DNA of 33,714 nt, taken from the NCBI GenBank assembly GCA_025924775.1, contig JAICHS010000003.1:1-33714 (forward strand), given 5' to 3'. The translations under genes were made by a program, and so were the position numbers. The notes beneath the pieces were generated by a model. That model was not told where the DNA came from and made no database searches. It saw nothing but the letters and a program-made list of their open reading frames with translations. The stretch's first letter is position 1, and each line of letters opens with the position of its first letter. Shown here piece after piece: positions 33,431 through 33,714 of the stretch. Origin of the DNA: Rhodanobacteraceae bacterium (GTDB taxonomy: Bacteria > Pseudomonadota > Gammaproteobacteria > Xanthomonadales > Rhodanobacteraceae).

Positions 33431-33582
33431 GTGTGCACAGGTGACTTGTGTGGGCGGCTTGCAGGTGGATGAAAGTTCATCGATGCAAGACGTCCAAACT
33501 TTGAAACAGTGATTCAGCGATGAATTGCAGTTCAGGGTTCGGACTCTCAGAAGTATAGGCAGCCTTCGGGTTGTCGAAACCT

Positions 33583-33714
33583 TAAGTGAAGAGTTTGATC
33601 CTGGCTCAGATTGAACGCTGGCGGCATGCCTAACACATGCAAGTCGAACGGCAGCATGAGAGAGCTTGCTCTCTTGATGGCGAGTGGCGGACGGGTGAGG
33701 AATACATCGGAATC
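33583..33714 (+). rRNA. 16S ribosomal RNA, 5' end (truncated by window)
   Basis: GAAGAGTTTGATCCTGGCTCAG (split across 33588-33609) is the universal 16S start. By alignment to E. coli numbering, base 1 falls near 33583. ATTGAACGCTGGCGGCATGC, AACACATGCAAGTCGAACGG and GGCGAGTGGCGGACGGGTGA follow. The V1 stem-loop (GAGAGAGCTTGCTCTC) and the GAGGAATACATCGGAATC end fit Lysobacterales. Only 132 bases are present. Confidence 0.99.

Overview
The window comes from a high-GC gammaproteobacterium of the Lysobacterales (Xanthomonadales), most likely Rhodanobacteraceae or a near relative. Evidence: the gene order ftsZ-lpxC-dciA-M23-secA, a short-LID adenylate kinase, a class I (eukaryote-type) fructose-bisphosphate aldolase, a PPi-dependent phosphofructokinase next to adk, and the first 132 bases of a 16S rRNA whose V1 region looks lysobacterial. 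Genus cannot be fixed from what is visible.

Layout. 1-6513: end of the division and envelope cluster (ftsZ 3' end, lpxC, divergent dciA and M23 peptidase, secA). 6661-12934: Ada-like methyltransferase, a small membrane protein divergent from a Rieske protein, purL, and a secreted DUF4124-like protein. 12959-17806 (minus strand): metF, class I aldolase, a TonB-C-like periplasmic protein coupled to pyruvate kinase, soluble pyrophosphatase. 17954-22287 (minus): prolyl oligopeptidase and a proton-pumping pyrophosphatase. 22546-27991: PEP mutase/isocitrate lyase-like enzyme, pfp (minus), then adk, a membrane protein, mpl and a LON-domain protein. 28210-30125: a secreted helical protein, a SufR-like Cys-rich regulator, gloA. 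30135-33180: thiE-hemL (coupled, minus), rubredoxin, a possible 68-aa gene, and a DUF192 protein. 33334 onward: a strong rrn promoter, leader and 16S rRNA.

Metabolic theme. Aldolase, pyruvate kinase, soluble PPase, H+-PPase and PPi-PFK lie within about 11 kb. This fits a reversible PPi-linked glycolysis in which the membrane PPase and PPi-PFK set the PPi pool.

Main unusual signal. Short palindromic repeats have entered conserved housekeeping genes without breaking the frame. A 74-nt palindrome (arms of 21 nt, one mismatch) lies inside mpl and adds about 25 residues just before the EADEYD motif. A different palindrome lies inside purL and adds about 16 residues. A relative of the mpl element, with the same outer arm but a different self-complementary inner arm, sits between the prolyl oligopeptidase gene and ppa. 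Separately, five copies of an approximately 115-nt imperfect repeat occupy intergenic gaps at 1674, 1783, 3485, 15035 and 17124, all in the same orientation. No transposase, CRISPR array, tRNA or complete insertion sequence was seen.
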